Positions 62,401 to 64,000 of a stretch of DNA of 64,000 bases are shown one piece after another. Made by a program: the position numbers and the translations under genes. Within the stretch, counting starts at the first letter, position 1, and each line of letters begins with the position of its first letter. The stretch is taken from contig NZ_RCHJ01000015.1 in NCBI RefSeq assembly GCF_004011805.1, positions 124,001 to 188,000 on the forward strand. Reading direction: 5' to 3'. Source of the stretch: Piscinibacter defluvii. GTDB lineage: Bacteria; Pseudomonadota; Gammaproteobacteria; Burkholderiales; Burkholderiaceae_C. The notes beneath the pieces are model-generated. The model was not told the origin of the DNA, searched no databases, and was given only the letters and a program-made list of their open reading frames with translations.

Positions 62401-64000
62401 GGTGGGCGTGGGCGACATGAGCGGCGACGTGTTCGGCAACGGCATGCTGCTGTCGCGCCACATCCGGCTCGTCGCGGCCTTCGACCATCGGCACGTGTTC
62501 CTCGACCCCGATCCGGACCCGGCGGTCTCGTTCGCCGAGCGCGAGCGGCTGTTCAAGCTGCCGCGCTCGAGCTGGGCCGACTACGACCTGCAGAAGATCT
62601 CCGCCGGCGGCGGCGTGTGGGCACGCGGCGAGAAGTCGATTCCCCTGTCGCCGCAGGTGCGCGCGGCGCTGGGCATCACGGCCGAGCGGCTCACGCCCAA
62701 CGAGCTGCTCTCGGCCATCCTGGCCGCGCCGGTGGACCTGCTCTACAACGGCGGCATCGGCACCTACGTGAAGGCGAGCGACGAGACGCATGCCGAGGTC
62801 GGCGACCGCGCCAGCGACGCGATCCGCATCGACGGCCGGCAGCTGCGCTGCAAGGTGGTGGGCGAGGGCGGCAACCTCGGCTTCACCCAGCGCGGCCGCA
62901 TCGAGGCGGCGCAGGCGGGCGTGCGCATCAACACCGACGCGATCGACAACTCGGCGGGTGTCGACACCTCGGACCACGAGGTCAACATCAAGATCCTGCT
63001 CGGCCTCGCGGTGGCCGACGGCGAGCTGACCGTCAAGCAGCGCAACACGCTGCTGGCGCAGATGACCGACGACGTGGCGGCGCTGGTGCTGCGCGACAAC
63101 ACCTTCCAGACCCAGTGCCTGTCGGTGCTGAACCGGCTCGGGCCGCGGCTGCTCGACGCCGAGATCCGCTTCATGCGCTTCCTCGAGCGCCAGGGGCGGC
63201 TGAACCGGGCGGTCGAGTTCCTGCCCGACGACGACGAGCTCGCGCAGCGCCAGGCCCACGGCGAGGGCCTGACGACGCCCGAGCGCGCGGTGCTGCTGGC
63301 CTACTGCAAGATGTGGCTGTTCGACGAGATCCTCGCCAGCGACCTGCCCGAGGACCCCTGGGTCGGCACCGCGCTGGCGCGCTACTTCCCGGCGCTGCTG
63401 CGCGAGAAGTTCGGCGCCTGGATCCCGCGCCACCCGCTCAAGCGCGAGATCGTCGCCACGCACGTGCTCAACAGCATGGTCAACCGCGTCGGCATCACCT
63501 TCACGCACCGCATCATCGAGGCCACCGGCGCGAAACCGGCGCAGGTGGTGCGCGCCTACCTGGCGGCGCGCGAGGTGTTCGGCCATGTCGCGCTGTGGCA
63601 GCAGGTCGAGGCGCTCGACAACCGGGTGCCCGACGCGCTGCAGGCCGAGCTGCTGATCGAGGAAGGCTGGCTGACCTCGCGCGCCACCACCTGGTTCCTG
63701 CGCAGCCGGCGCCTGGCCGACCCGATGGAGCAGACGGTGGCGCGCTTCACGCCCGCGGTGGCCGCGCTGCGCGATCGGCTCGAGCCGGCCGAGGCGGCGC
63801 AGCCGCGCACGCAGGGCTGGATAACCGCCGGCGTGCCGGCGCCGCTGGCCGCGCGCATCGCCTGTGCCGACGGCCTGGTCGCGGCGCTCGACGTGGCCGA
63901 GGTGGCCGAGGCCGCGCAGCGCCCGCTGCCCGAGGTGGCCGAGGTGTTCGCCGCGATCGGCGCGCGGCTCGGCCTGGCGCGCCTGCGCGTCCAGATCGAC
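59462..64000 (+). CDS. gdhB: NAD-specific glutamate dehydrogenase, large (about 180 kDa) type, 3' end beyond window
   Basis: 1513 codons visible, slightly short of the usual 1,580-1,620. Oxidative deamination of glutamate to 2-oxoglutarate with NAD+. N-terminal ACT-like domains contain [34 protein letters not shown]. The catalytic part begins near residue 780: [50 protein letters not shown], then [18 protein letters not shown] and [22 protein letters not shown]. C-terminal helical domain continues past the edge. ATG follows GAGGAG. No accessory gene precedes it; 129 bases separate it from the GntR gene. Confidence 0.95.
   Translation, partial: [1513 protein letters not shown]

Noticed and set aside
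59396-63586. 1396-codon open frame on the minus strand
   Set aside because: Antisense shadow of the glutamate dehydrogenase gene; low-complexity translation and no family motif.

Overview
The window is about 70% GC, densely coded chromosomal DNA. Four Bug/TctC-type solute receptors, many LysR regulators, a Liv-type ABC operon, VanAB and a large NAD-specific glutamate dehydrogenase point to a metabolically versatile betaproteobacterium, probably Burkholderiales. This is an inference from gene content. I saw no rRNA, tRNA, insertion sequence, prophage or CRISPR array.

Layout. 1-7368 (minus) is a tightly packed catabolic operon: a Bug receptor, an RraA-type aldolase, a D-2-hydroxyacid dehydrogenase, a cyclase-family hydrolase, a second Bug receptor, an SMP-30 lactonase and two more Bug receptors, the last cut by the window edge. 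A divergent LysR gene (7500-8390) probably controls it. 8651-10366 is an isolated GH43 xylosidase, followed by a small membrane protein. 11069-22243 is envelope and lipid oriented: UDP-glucose dehydrogenase overlapping a GT4 glycosyltransferase, an Mpo1-like membrane protein, a class III aminotransferase divergent from phosphatidylserine decarboxylase, a 961-residue protein I do not recognise, a glycerophosphodiester phosphodiesterase and an LpxH-like phosphatase. A LysR gene and homocysteine methyltransferase follow.

24658-28398 is the most unusual part. A 264-residue protein of unknown family is followed after 9 bases by a 978-residue cytoplasmic-looking subtilase. The subtilase carries a Rossmann/TIR-like N-terminus and a helical middle resembling the TRAFs-binding (MAP3K-type) domain of bacterial conflict proteins. 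I propose it as a candidate protease-plus-partner defence or signalling module.

28419-31192 is vanR-vanA-vanB, with two copies of the known VanR operator sequence. 31245-32213 is a patatin-like lipoprotein. 32229-37950 is a complete RND efflux operon. Across a shared promoter region with paired palindromes lie a DUF2141 gene, a short-chain dehydrogenase and a TetR regulator. 40181-42165 encodes two multihaem c-type cytochromes.

42324-51614 holds an NCS1 permease, a LysR gene, a Rieske protein and the glyoxylate-to-glycerate pathway (gcl, hyi, glxR, glycerate kinase), interrupted by an OmpA-type lipoprotein. Next come a tiny membrane protein, a diguanylate cyclase and a hydantoin/Asp-Glu racemase-family protein. 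54036-59332 is a complete branched-chain-type ABC transporter with its GntR regulator. The window ends inside an NAD-glutamate dehydrogenase gene. The permease, racemase and gcl pathway together suggest use of purine, allantoin or hydantoin-derived compounds, but ring-opening enzymes are not in view.
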